A stretch of DNA of 64,000 nt from contig NZ_CP058649.1 in assembly GCF_018141445.1 (NCBI RefSeq), positions 391,001 to 455,000 of the forward strand, written 5' to 3'. A program made the position numbers and the translations under genes. Positions 1 to 7,903 of this stretch are shown here, piece by piece. The notes under the pieces were generated by a model. That model was not told where the DNA came from, ran no database searches, and saw only the letters and a list, made by a program, of their open reading frames with translations. The stretch's first letter is position 1. Each line of letters starts with the position of its first letter. The DNA comes from Vallitalea pronyensis. GTDB lineage: Bacteria > Bacillota > Clostridia > Lachnospirales > Vallitaleaceae.

Positions 1-517
1 TGGGATGTGCTTTATTGGTTCGTGCTAAGAATGCTGGTATATTAATAACCGCATTATGTGCATACAACGCAATCCAGTTTAACATAATGGTGGATATAAC
101 TTCATTAATGCCAAACCTAGCTTTCAGATACCCTGCAATGGCGCCCCATACACCACCTGCTAAAGAAGCAAATAGGATAATAACGATTGGATGGATAATA
201 TAAGGTAGTTTTAGAAAATAGCCTAATAAAGAAGCGACAATGGTCCCTATGATAAATTGCCCTTCAGCTCCAATGTTGAATAATCCTGTTTTGAAAGCAA
301 AAGCTACAGATAATCCTGTTAGAATTAAAGGTGTGGATTTAATGATGGTATAGGATATGTATTTGGGTTTACTAAACACACCTTTTACAATCACATAGTA
401 TACCTGTAGAGGATTATAACCTGCTATGAATAAGATAATAGCGGTAATAATTAAACCAAAAAGGATAGATAAAAACGTCATCTTCGTACTATTTGAAAGA
501 ATTTTTCTCTTTTCCAT
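1..517 (-). CDS. Nucleoside-type ABC transporter permease, partial (N-terminal 172 residues)
   Basis: Inner-membrane permease of a BMP-family (nucleoside or purine) ABC importer. The gene starts with ATG at 517 and leaves the window at base 1, so only the N-terminal half is visible. After a basic start (MEKRKILSNS) there are hydrophobic segments and the motif FKTGLFNIGAEGQF, which is typical of BPD_transp_2 permeases such as YufP/NupP. The start is one base from the stop of the ATPase gene upstream, so the two are probably translationally coupled. The order lipoprotein, ATPase, permease is the usual one; a second permease would be expected outside the window. The substrate is inferred from family only. 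Confidence 0.88.
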   Translation of the reverse strand, partial: MEKRKILSNSTKMTFLSILFGLIITAIILFIAGYNPLQVYYVIVKGVFSKPKYISYTIIKSTPLILTGLSVAFAFKTGLFNIGAEGQFIIGTIVASLLGYFLKLPYIIHPIVIILFASLAGGVWGAIAGYLKARFGINEVISTIMLNWIALYAHNAVINIPAFLARTNKAHP

Positions 518-518
518 T

Positions 519-2057
519 TTATTTTTTGCCCCCTGCCATTTCGAGTCCTAATTTCATCTCTGTTGCATCTTTTTGATCCATGACACATACAATTTTTCCT
601 TCATAGATGACGGCAATACGATCCGCAACATTCATAATTTCATCTAACTCAAGTGAGATTAACAGCACACCTTTATTCTCATCTCTTTGTTTCACAAGTG
701 CCTTATGTACGTATTCGATTGCACCAACATCTAATCCTCTTGTTGGCTGGGTAGCGATTAAAATATCTGGATCATTCATAATCTCTCTGGCAATAATGAC
801 TTTCTGTTGATTACCACCTGACAAAGATTTTGCATGTGCTGTTTCATCGGTAGGCCGAATATCAAAGGTATTAATTAACTTCTTTGCATAATCAATAATA
901 GCGTCTTTCTGTAATATACCTTTCTTAGAGAATGGTTCGTTAATAAAGTTTTCCAATACCATGTTCTCATAAACGGTAAAGTCTAATACTAAGCCTCTTT
1001 TTTGTCTATCTTGTGGTATAGTCGATACTTTATTATCCATAACTTTTCGTGGTGAAAAGTTAGTAATTTCTTTTCCATTAACACATACTTGTCCACTCTC
1101 TGTTGGTCTAAGTCCTGTTAAAGCTTCTACCAGTTCACTTTGCCCATTACCATCTACGCCAGCTATACCAAGTATTTCTCCTCTTTTAACCTCTAGGGAT
1201 AAGCCATTAACAGCTACTAAGCCACGATTATCCTTAACAACCAAATCCTTAATAGATAACACAACATCTGTTGGCTGAGCATCATCCTTTGGCACTTTAA
1301 AAGTAACTTCTCTTCCCACCATCTTAGCCGCTAATTCTTCTTCTGTTACGTCTTCTACTTTTACGGAATCGATACACTTACCTCGTCTAATAATGGTACA
1401 TTGGTCAGCCACTTCCTTAATTTCTTTTAATTTATGGGTAATGATAATCACCGTTTTACCTTCTTTGGTCAAATTATCAATAATCCCGATTAAGTCTTTA
1501 ATCTCTTGAGGTGTTAACACAGCTGTGGGTTCATCAAGAATAAGAATATCTGCACCTCGATACAGCGCTTTTAGTATTTCTACACGTTGCTGCATACCTA
1601 CTGTTATATCTTCTATCTTATCATCAGGATTAACAAAAAGACCATATTTTTCCGATAATGCTTTCACATCATCCTTAGCCTTTTGCATGTTTAGTACACC
1701 CATGGACTTTGTTAATTCGCAGCCAAGAATAATATTTTCTACAACAGTAAAAGGCTCCACCAACATAAAATGCTGATGCACCATACCAATACCTTGCCCA
1801 ATAGCAATATTAGGATTGGTGACCTTTACCCGTTGGCCATGAATATAAATATCACCTTGTGTTGGTTCAATCATACCGTATAGCTGATTCATGAGTGTGG
1901 ACTTACCTGCACCGTTTTCACCAAGCAGGGCATGCACTTCACCTTTGTATACCGTTAAATCAATGTGGTCATTGGCAATAAATGGACCAAATTTCTTAGT
2001 AATACTCTTCATTTCGATAACTTTGGTTGAATAATCTACATTCTGCAAGTTACCCAT
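519..2057 (-). CDS. BMP-family ABC transporter ATPase with two ABC domains
   Basis: Energises nucleoside-type uptake with the adjacent permease and lipoprotein. The 512-residue protein has two tandem ABC domains, as in sugar and nucleoside ATPases of the YufO/RbsA kind. Domain 1 has Walker A GENGAGKST near residue 46 and Walker B ILILDEPTAVL. Domain 2 has a degenerate P-loop (GVDGNGQSE) and signature SLSGGNQQK followed by DILIATQPTRGLD, where the usual Walker B LDEPT reads ATQPT. This degeneracy of the second site is normal for the family. ATG follows an AGGAGAAAGG-type ribosome site. Upstream lies a hairpin separating it from the lipoprotein gene. Confidence 0.92.
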   Translation of the reverse strand: MGNLQNVDYSTKVIEMKSITKKFGPFIANDHIDLTVYKGEVHALLGENGAGKSTLMNQLYGMIEPTQGDIYIHGQRVKVTNPNIAIGQGIGMVHQHFMLVEPFTVVENIILGCELTKSMGVLNMQKAKDDVKALSEKYGLFVNPDDKIEDITVGMQQRVEILKALYRGADILILDEPTAVLTPQEIKDLIGIIDNLTKEGKTVIIITHKLKEIKEVADQCTIIRRGKCIDSVKVEDVTEEELAAKMVGREVTFKVPKDDAQPTDVVLSIKDLVVKDNRGLVAVNGLSLEVKRGEILGIAGVDGNGQSELVEALTGLRPTESGQVCVNGKEITNFSPRKVMDNKVSTIPQDRQKRGLVLDFTVYENMVLENFINEPFSKKGILQKDAIIDYAKKLINTFDIRPTDETAHAKSLSGGNQQKVIIAREIMNDPDILIATQPTRGLDVGAIEYVHKALVKQRDENKGVLLISLELDEIMNVADRIAVIYEGKIVCVMDQKDATEMKLGLEMAGGKK

Positions 2058-2094
2058 CCTTTCTCCTGCTAGTCATTAAAGGCATATACTAAAT

Positions 2095-2122
2095 TACAGC
2101 TCAGACTCTTGTCTGAGCTGTA
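2095..2122 (-). terminator. Intra-operon hairpin between the BMP lipoprotein and the ATPase genes
   Basis: A perfect 12-bp stem (TACAGCTCAGAC with its complement) and a 4-base loop sit in the 98-bp gap. On the minus strand the stem is followed by ATTTAG, which is not a real T-tract, so it is more likely a partial terminator or mRNA-stabilising hairpin that keeps the binding protein in excess over the transporter. That role is inferred. Confidence 0.55.
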
Positions 2123-2155
2123 CATGATTAAACTATGTATGAAAATCCCATATGC

Positions 2156-3301
2156 TTACTCTGGAAATTGTGCTTCATACTCTTCTTGTGTTCCAGGCAC
2201 TATAATTTTACCAGCAATAATGTCTTTTTCTAACTGGGCAACTTCTTCTAAAATATCTGCTGGCACTGCATCTGATGATGATGGTGCAATACCAACACCG
2301 CCTTCAGCTAAACCGTAAGTGATATTGGATCCACCTTCCCATTTACCATCTTTTAAATCTTTTGCTACATTAAAGATGGCTTGGTCAACACGCTTCATAG
2401 CAGAAGTAATAATTTCATCTTTACCTAATATAGCTTTTTGGTCAACGTCTACACCAATCACATATTTACCATTCTCTACAGCTGATTCAATAACACCTGT
2501 TCCTGTATAACCAGCAGCATGGAAGATAATATCTGCATCTTTTTGATACATTTGGTTAGCAATGGCTTTACCTTTTGCCGTATCACCAAAATCATTAGCA
2601 TATTGGATTTGAATTTCACAATCTGGATTAGCAGTCTTTACACCGGCTTTGAATCCATTTTCAAAACGCCAGATAACGTCAAAGTCCATACCACCTACAA
2701 AACCAACATTATTTGTCTTGGTCATTTTACCAGCAATGTAACCCACTAAGAAAGAAGGTTCTTGCTCTCTAAATGTAACGCCTAATAGGTTCTCTGGCGG
2801 AGCCGTTTCTGGATCAGCATCACTATAGAAAAAATCAATGGTTGCATATTTTTTATCTGGATTCGTTTTAGCAGCTTCTAAAACTGTATCCCCCATAAGG
2901 TAACCAATACCCCACATAAGATCATTACCTTGATCATATAAGTTTTCTAAGTTAGGTGCATAATCGGATTCTTGAGTGGACTCAAGGAAACCTACTTCGA
3001 TACCTAATTCAGATTGTGCCATTTCCAAACCTGCCCATGCAGATTGGTTAAAGGATTGGTCATTAATACCACCTGTATCCGTAACCATACTGATCATCAG
3101 ATCAGCCTTAGCCATTGTTTCTTGCTCTTTATTATCTTCTTCTTTATCTTCTTCTGCGTCTTTATCTTTTTCTGTACTATCTGAAACTTTGGCAGCATCG
3201 CCACCTGATGCCGGTTCATCGGATTTTTTCTCTCCACAGCCTGTTAAAAGTAATGATAATACCATGGTACACATTACTAAAATTGATAATACTTTTTTCA
3301 T
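2156..3301 (-). CDS. BMP-family substrate-binding lipoprotein (nucleoside type)
   Basis: Extracellular, lipid-anchored binding protein that delivers substrate to the neighbouring ABC permease. The chosen start gives MKKVLSILVMCTMVLSLLLTGC, a clear type II signal peptide with lipobox LLTGC. It is preceded by GGGAGGA at good spacing. An upstream in-frame ATG at 3394 has no ribosome site and would bury the signal peptide. After an acidic, low-complexity linker (residues 30-62) comes a BMP domain: MVTDTGGINDQSFNQSAW, then GVTFREQEPSFLVGYIAG, and DIIFHAAGYTGTGVIE. About 381 residues, the usual length. The ligand is probably a nucleoside; the sequence alone does not tell which. Confidence 0.92.
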   Translation of the reverse strand: MKKVLSILVMCTMVLSLLLTGCGEKKSDEPASGGDAAKVSDSTEKDKDAEEDKEEDNKEQETMAKADLMISMVTDTGGINDQSFNQSAWAGLEMAQSELGIEVGFLESTQESDYAPNLENLYDQGNDLMWGIGYLMGDTVLEAAKTNPDKKYATIDFFYSDADPETAPPENLLGVTFREQEPSFLVGYIAGKMTKTNNVGFVGGMDFDVIWRFENGFKAGVKTANPDCEIQIQYANDFGDTAKGKAIANQMYQKDADIIFHAAGYTGTGVIESAVENGKYVIGVDVDQKAILGKDEIITSAMKRVDQAIFNVAKDLKDGKWEGGSNITYGLAEGGVGIAPSSSDAVPADILEEVAQLEKDIIAGKIIVPGTQEEYEAQFPE

Positions 3302-3611
3302 ACAACAATCCTCCCAGATTAAACAAATTATATTGGCAACCGTCTCATGATTCATATAACTTTCTGAACATGTCCACATTAAAATCAAGCTCACTGTTTA
3401 AATGTTACCTTACCTTTTCATCTGAAGGTAGCAGTCTTTAAGACTAAATCTAACCATAAGCTTGGAAATATGACGGTGGATATGCTATATTCTATTCAGG
3501 AAGTTATGCCACGATGAAGCATGAACGTTATTGCCTTAGACTATTAACCCTATTCATTCCATACCATAACATGAACAGCTATTTGACCTATAATAACTGT
3601 CATGATAATAT

Positions 3612-3633
3612 AAACTTAGCTTATGCTAAGTTT
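3612..3633. repeat. 9-bp inverted repeat upstream of the BMP operon
   Basis: AAACTTAGC, a 4-base spacer TTAT, then GCTAAGTTT. It could be an operator or a leader hairpin for the BMP lipoprotein gene about 310 bp away. No regulator is assigned. Confidence 0.4.
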
Positions 3634-3747
3634 GAATGGCAAGAAATATAATATATGCAATAATCTTATACTTATATTATCACACAAACAAAAATTTGTC
3701 ATAAATTTTACTTAATTTAATTTAAAATTATGGTAATATTGAAAAAA

Positions 3748-3785
3748 ATGGTATAAGGAAAATTAAGACATTTTCCTTATACCAT
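3748..3785 (-). terminator. Rho-independent terminator of the fumarase operon
   Basis: A 16-bp stem (ATGGTATAAGGAAAAT with its complement) and a 6-base loop, followed on the minus strand by a run of seven T. It lies 56 bp past the stop of the membrane-protein gene at 3841, so it probably ends the fumarase transcript. Confidence 0.85.
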
Positions 3786-3840
3786 TTATATTTATTTCCA
3801 TTTTATTCCAAAGACTAAATATTATTAACTTATTGTAAGA

Positions 3841-4347
3841 TTAGCTTAATTTTCTATCTTTTATGATTTGTATAAAATCCTTCGATGGCTGAATCTCTAT
3901 AAAGTGGTTTTTATCATCTTTTTCATAAATACAATAATAGATTTCTAATCCTTTTAAATGTTTATTTAACTTTCTTTTTGTGGCATATTTTTGTTTGTAA
4001 TCCTTTATATATTCGGGTTTGTCAATGGTTTCTAACTTAACTATCTGATGCACATTAATATTGAGTAATAATTTTTCTTTGGAACCTGTTAACTCTTGTA
4101 TAATAAAATCATTTTCAATAAGCAAATACTTATATGACGTCATATATCTTCTGATAAACATATAAGCCATGGCACTTGCAAAAATTAATGTGACAGCATC
4201 AATAAAGCTGGTATTAACTTTACCTAATACAGTACTTGCTAAAGCATTAAATAAAATTAAAAATACAGCCGCAATCATAATAAGTAACAATAGTCTAATA
4301 CCTGATATTTTCTCTTTTTTAGTAATTTCTTGATGCATGGGATACAT
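3841..4347 (-). CDS. Small membrane protein of unknown function
   Basis: Not recognised. The 168-residue protein has two likely membrane helices near residues 16-40 and 48-66 (LLLLIMIAAVFLILF; DAVTLIFASAMAYMF). A charged cytoplasmic region of about 100 residues rich in Lys and Ile follows, in a layout resembling small PH-domain-like membrane proteins. The second Met (start 4338) sits about 8 bases after AGGGGA and may be the true start. It follows the fumarase beta gene by 39 bp and shares its terminator, so it is probably co-transcribed. No link to fumarase function is visible. Confidence 0.6.
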   Translation of the reverse strand: MYPMHQEITKKEKISGIRLLLLIMIAAVFLILFNALASTVLGKVNTSFIDAVTLIFASAMAYMFIRRYMTSYKYLLIENDFIIQELTGSKEKLLLNINVHQIVKLETIDKPEYIKDYKQKYATKRKLNKHLKGLEIYYCIYEKDDKNHFIEIQPSKDFIQIIKDRKLS

Positions 4348-4386
4348 CCCCTATCTCTCTATTTTATGTGATCGCTATATGTTGCA

Positions 4387-4950
4387 TTATACGTGCTCAA
4401 CACGACGATTATACTTTTCTTTTTCACTTTCATAAAGATTGTTGCCTTCACAATCAATCACAACAATAAGTGGTAAGTTTTCTACTTCCATCTTACGGAC
4501 AGCTTCTGTGCCTAAATCTTCATAAGCAATGATATCAACTTTTTTAATTTTATCTGCTAATAAAGCAGCTGCACCGCCTACTGCTGCAAAGTAAACTGCT
4601 TTATTTTGTTTCATACTCTCAATGACTTCTTTACTCCTATCACCTTTACCAATCATACCCTTTAATCCTTGATCAAGTAACGATGGTGCATAAGGGTCCA
4701 TACGATAGCTGGTTGTTGGTCCTGCTGAGCCGATAATGGCATCCTTTTTTGCAGGAGAAGGTCCTACATAATAAATCACATTATCCTCCATAGCAAAGGG
4801 TAATTCTTCCCCTTGTTCTAATTGGTCCATCATACGCTTATGAGCCGCATCACGAGATGTATAAACTGTACCTGATAAAAGTACTTGATCCCCTGCTTTT
4901 AACTTTTTTACCTTATCTTCTGTCAAAGGCAAATCTAATTGTATGGCCAT
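4387..4950 (-). CDS. fumB: Class I fumarate hydratase, beta (C-terminal) subunit
   Basis: Smaller subunit of the two-subunit, oxygen-sensitive [4Fe-4S] fumarase, which interconverts fumarate and malate. Recognised by LLSGTVYTSRDAAHKRM near residue 25, YYVGPSPAKKDAIIGSAGPTTSYRMD near 61, and the C-terminal KVDIIAYEDLGTEAVRKMEVENLPLIVVID. The 187-residue length matches the family. L(+)-tartrate dehydratase beta subunits are close relatives, so the substrate is not proven. ATG follows GGGAGGC. It lies 94 bp downstream of the alpha subunit in the same operon. Confidence 0.88.
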   Translation of the reverse strand: MAIQLDLPLTEDKVKKLKAGDQVLLSGTVYTSRDAAHKRMMDQLEQGEELPFAMEDNVIYYVGPSPAKKDAIIGSAGPTTSYRMDPYAPSLLDQGLKGMIGKGDRSKEVIESMKQNKAVYFAAVGGAAALLADKIKKVDIIAYEDLGTEAVRKMEVENLPLIVVIDCEGNNLYESEKEKYNRRVEHV

Positions 4951-5044
4951 ATTCTGCCTCCCTCAATTTAGTACATCATGTTAAATAAAAACCCTGTGTA
5001 AACGATAAAAACAAGTCATCGGCATAAACATTTGTTAACGCACA

Positions 5045-5887
5045 CTATAGGATACGTGAACAATGTCGTGTAGCATGACAACTGATATTAACAGCTACAG
5101 GTAAACCTGCAATGTGCGTCGGATACGTTTCAATAAAAACAGCTAATGCTGTGGTAAAACCACCTAATCCCCCTGGTCCAATTCCTAAACAATTGATGTC
5201 ATCTAACAGCTCTTGTTCCATTTCTTTTACATAGGGTACAGCTGACTGCTGGCCAACGGGTCTTAATAACGCTTTTTTAGCAAGAAAAGCAGCTTTCTCA
5301 AAGGTTCCTCCAATCCCAACACCTACAATCATAGGCGGACAAGCATTAGCACCTGCTTGTTCAACAATATCAATAATGGCTTTTTTAGCACCTGCCATAC
5401 CATCAGCAGGTTTTAACATGGCAATTTTACTCATGTTCTCACTACCAAATCCTTTGGGAGCTAATGTAAGCTTTATCTGATCACCTGGTACGATATCATA
5501 ATGAATAATTGCAGGAGTATTATCCTTGGTGTTTTCCCTAAAAAAAGGATCTTTTACCACCGATTTTCTTAAAAAACCTTCTTCATAACCTCTCCGAACC
5601 CCTTCATTAATGGCTTCTGTCAAAGGTGCACCTGTTACATGCACATCTTGCCCCACTTCACAAAAAACAACGGCCATACCCGTATCTTGACACATAGGCA
5701 TCATGCTATTCTTCGCAATATAAGCATTCTCTTCAATCTGCTCCAATATATTTTTACCAATAGGTGATGCTTCCACTTCTTTCTTCTCTTTTATAGCTTG
5801 CAATATATCCTGACTCACATGACAATTCGCCTCTATGCACATGTCTTTTATATGATCGATTATTTGATCCGCTAATATCTCTCTCAT
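5045..5887 (-). CDS. fumA: Class I fumarate hydratase, alpha (N-terminal) subunit
   Basis: Carries the [4Fe-4S] cluster of the two-subunit fumarase. Conserved cysteines appear in MPMCQDTGMAVVF, ANACPPMIVGVGIGGTFEKAA and the C-terminal NISCHATRH. The start at 5887 (MREILADQII) has GGGAGGAACT just upstream; an in-frame ATG at 5905 lacks a site. About 280 residues, normal for the alpha subunit. The pair with the beta gene is the common clostridial arrangement. Tartrate dehydratase alpha is the alternative reading. The region upstream contains repeat element A. Confidence 0.88.
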   Translation of the reverse strand: MREILADQIIDHIKDMCIEANCHVSQDILQAIKEKKEVEASPIGKNILEQIEENAYIAKNSMMPMCQDTGMAVVFCEVGQDVHVTGAPLTEAINEGVRRGYEEGFLRKSVVKDPFFRENTKDNTPAIIHYDIVPGDQIKLTLAPKGFGSENMSKIAMLKPADGMAGAKKAIIDIVEQAGANACPPMIVGVGIGGTFEKAAFLAKKALLRPVGQQSAVPYVKEMEQELLDDINCLGIGPGGLGGFTTALAVFIETYPTHIAGLPVAVNISCHATRHCSRIL

Positions 5888-5997
5888 AGTTCCTCCCATA
5901 ATCATGTTATCATATCCTATCTTAAAGGTTTAAACCCCATTCGTCAAGCTTTTGTATCCATTAAGGCTTTCCCTAAACTACCACAACAAATTAAATT

Positions 5998-6215
5998 CAC
6001 TAGCCAAGTAGATGGTGAGGTATCGAAAACCTGCGATTTTTAAATCATCGTTAGAAAACCTTAGTGAATGAAAAGATAACTTCTGTTAAGAAACTTAAGT
6101 GTCTGAGCTTGCGAGTTCTTAAGTTTTAAGAAGTTATCTTTTCATGAACTTAGGCTTTCTTCGATGATTTAACATGAGCAGTTTTTTGATACCTCACCAT
6201 CTACGTATGTCTTGC
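5998..6215 (-). repeat. Long-hairpin element, copy A
   Basis: An imperfect palindrome of about 218 bp. The outer arms start at GATGGTGAGGTATC and close at GATACCTCACCATC. On the minus strand it begins GCAAGACATACGTAGATGG, ends CTACTTGGCTAGTG, and has the apical core with AACTCGC and TCAGACA inside an AAACTTA/TAAGTTT stem. It shares ends and core with copies B-E. It fills the gap between fumA and the CAP-SLH gene. Flanks on the plus strand are C-rich (5941-6000: 16 C, 5 G; 6221-6280: 19 C, 6 G). Confidence 0.85.
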
Positions 6216-6254
6216 CCATTCTCAAAAAAAAGAACTCCCCTCCATCTATGCATC

Positions 6255-7601
6255 CTAATACACAAATCGAGGAAAAGCCCCATATTGTCTATATATCTCT
6301 AAAAAGTTCTTCATCACTTCTTTATATTCCTTCAACGATATCCCTTCTGTAAAGTTAACAGAAGTATCCTCAGAAACAAGTCCAATAGCATAAGCTTTAT
6401 TAAGATAAACAACCGCCCAACTACTAGCATGATAAAAACGCACATTATCTTTTTTAATGTCCAACTTATTCTGCCCTATCCGCTTTTCCAAAGCACGTAT
6501 TAACACGGTATACACTTGCTCTTTCGTTATATTTACATTTGGCCGGAATGTATTATCATGATACCCATTAATAAGACTATTATGATAAGCCGTGTAAATG
6601 TATTTGGCCAGTTCAGACTCTTTATCAATATCTTCAAACATGGTCTTAGGTATCAGTAGCTCATAATCTAAATCCTTAACTAAATGCTCCACTAGAATAC
6701 CCCTAGTCAAAGGTATATCTCTTTTTTCTGTAGAAAAATGCACCTCTATTTTATTCTGTTTATCTACTTTGGCATAACCATTACGAAATGTAAAATCAGC
6801 ATTTAATGTCAGTGCATAGGTGGTTTCTAAATCTAACGCTTCCAGGGGCAAAATCATTAAAGTATTGGTTAAATACTTATCATCTTGAGGCAAAATAACT
6901 TCTGTTTTCACTGGCTGATGGTCTGTTGTATTCACCAATGCCACATCCTGAACGTCCATGGTTTTTATTTTTTTACTATCTGAATAGTAGGTGATGGTAA
7001 TGGGCACACCTACTGCCCCTTTTACACCATCTACCTGACGGTAAGGATCTATTTTATAATTATTTTCCCATGAAATTGGCACATCTTCCATCTGATCATA
7101 GGGATAAACAGCTAATAATTTATCACCAGAAATATCCCTTGATTGTCCACCTAAATCGTAAGTATACATGTCTTTATAATTCCCCATACCAATGTGCTCA
7201 TACAGAGGGTCTAAAAAGGTTACTCTTGAATAAGGATTATTCATAAAATCTTGAATACCTTGCTGAATACTGTCTAACTGATTATGGATAAATTCTGTAA
7301 TAAAAGGATTGGAATAATAGAAATATGAAGCACGGTCCCAACTATACCGCCCCCGATAATAATGGTTACCATTTTCTTCAATCAAAGAAAAGCTGTTATT
7401 GACGGACATATATTTACTATGGGTATTAGCTGCCTGTTCCAACTTTGAGTTTTTTTCTAAAGGTTTAATACCCATGTCTTCACGTACTTGATTAATGGCC
7501 TTTAGGGCATGTCGACGATCATAATCTTCTGCAGAACTATGAATGCTGCAGAACATAACCATGATTACCAATAAACAAATACATCGTGCTAATTTTTTCA
7601 T
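6255..7601 (-). CDS. Secreted CAP (SCP/PR1) domain protein with C-terminal SLH domain
   Basis: An exported cell-surface protein of 448 residues. A Sec signal peptide (MKKLARCICLLVIMVMFCSIHSSA) is followed by a CAP domain (residues about 30-165) with AINQVREDMGIKPL, LEQAANTHSKYM and YEHIGMG. A middle region of about 150 residues is predicted to be mostly beta. An SLH repeat near residues 325-380 (YHNSLINGYHDNTFRPNVNITKEQVYTVL) would bind secondary cell-wall polymer; the last 60 residues look like a second, degenerate SLH repeat. GGAGGTGAATGCAGC precedes the ATG. CAP proteins are of diverse or unknown activity, so only surface location is inferred. Confidence 0.82.
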   Translation of the reverse strand: MKKLARCICLLVIMVMFCSIHSSAEDYDRRHALKAINQVREDMGIKPLEKNSKLEQAANTHSKYMSVNNSFSLIEENGNHYYRGRYSWDRASYFYYSNPFITEFIHNQLDSIQQGIQDFMNNPYSRVTFLDPLYEHIGMGNYKDMYTYDLGGQSRDISGDKLLAVYPYDQMEDVPISWENNYKIDPYRQVDGVKGAVGVPITITYYSDSKKIKTMDVQDVALVNTTDHQPVKTEVILPQDDKYLTNTLMILPLEALDLETTYALTLNADFTFRNGYAKVDKQNKIEVHFSTEKRDIPLTRGILVEHLVKDLDYELLIPKTMFEDIDKESELAKYIYTAYHNSLINGYHDNTFRPNVNITKEQVYTVLIRALEKRIGQNKLDIKKDNVRFYHASSWAVVYLNKAYAIGLVSEDTSVNFTEGISLKEYKEVMKNFLEIYRQYGAFPRFVY

Positions 7602-7681
7602 GCTGCATTCACCTCCACCAAGTTATGTCTCATATCAGATGATTTATACGTTATAATGCTTTTATTTACAAAACTGTTCTA

Positions 7682-7697
7682 TGATCATGCATGATCA
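7682..7697. promoter_or_regulatory. Perfect 16-bp palindrome upstream of the CAP-SLH gene
   Basis: TGATCATGCATGATCA lies about 80 bp before the start codon, where an operator could be. The binding factor is unknown, and a palindrome of this simple composition may be coincidental. Confidence 0.35.
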
Positions 7698-7844
7698 ATA
7701 GCATTCTAGGCCCTATCACCTATTTTATTATAACAGATGTACATGGCATTACTGTTACATGTATATTACAAGTTCCTTAAAAAAACCCTTAAAAAGTCAC
7801 AAAAATCGCCATGTTAATCTTTTGAGTAGATGAAAAATAAAAAA

Positions 7845-7884
7845 GCTGTTCTTATCAAGTATACCTAATACTTGATAAGACAGC
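7845..7884 (-). terminator. Rho-independent terminator of the gyrB-gyrA transcript
   Basis: Stem GCTGT, CTTATCAAGTAT with its complement; on the minus strand it is followed by TTTTTTATTTTT. It lies 20 bp past the gyrA stop. Confidence 0.88.
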
Positions 7885-7903
7885 CTGTTCACATTTTTTT
7901 TAA

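Larger units (their letters stand above)
3302..3840. other. 539-bp gap upstream of the BMP operon
   Basis: No ORF is supported here. It must hold the BMP operon promoter and leader. I looked for a purine riboswitch, which would suit a nucleoside transporter, and saw no convincing core. The AT-rich end nearest 3840 carries the terminator of the gene at 3841-4347. A 9-bp inverted repeat lies at 3612-3633. Confidence 0.5.
7602..7903. other. Gap between the CAP-SLH gene and gyrA
   Basis: No ORF supported. It holds the gyrA terminator at 7845-7884 and a 16-bp palindrome at 7682-7697, and presumably the promoter of the CAP-SLH gene. Confidence 0.5.

Noticed and set aside
2156-3394. Longer start of the BMP lipoprotein at 3394
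   Set aside because: It would place 31 residues before a perfect signal peptide and has no ribosome site.
3302-3700. Purine riboswitch before the BMP transporter
   Set aside because: I looked for the three-way junction core on the minus strand and did not find the conserved loop sequences.
5998-6215. Simple bidirectional terminator
   Set aside because: The element is over 200 bp, has conserved ends outside the hairpin and no T-tracts at the base of its arms; copies also lie where no convergent genes need separation.
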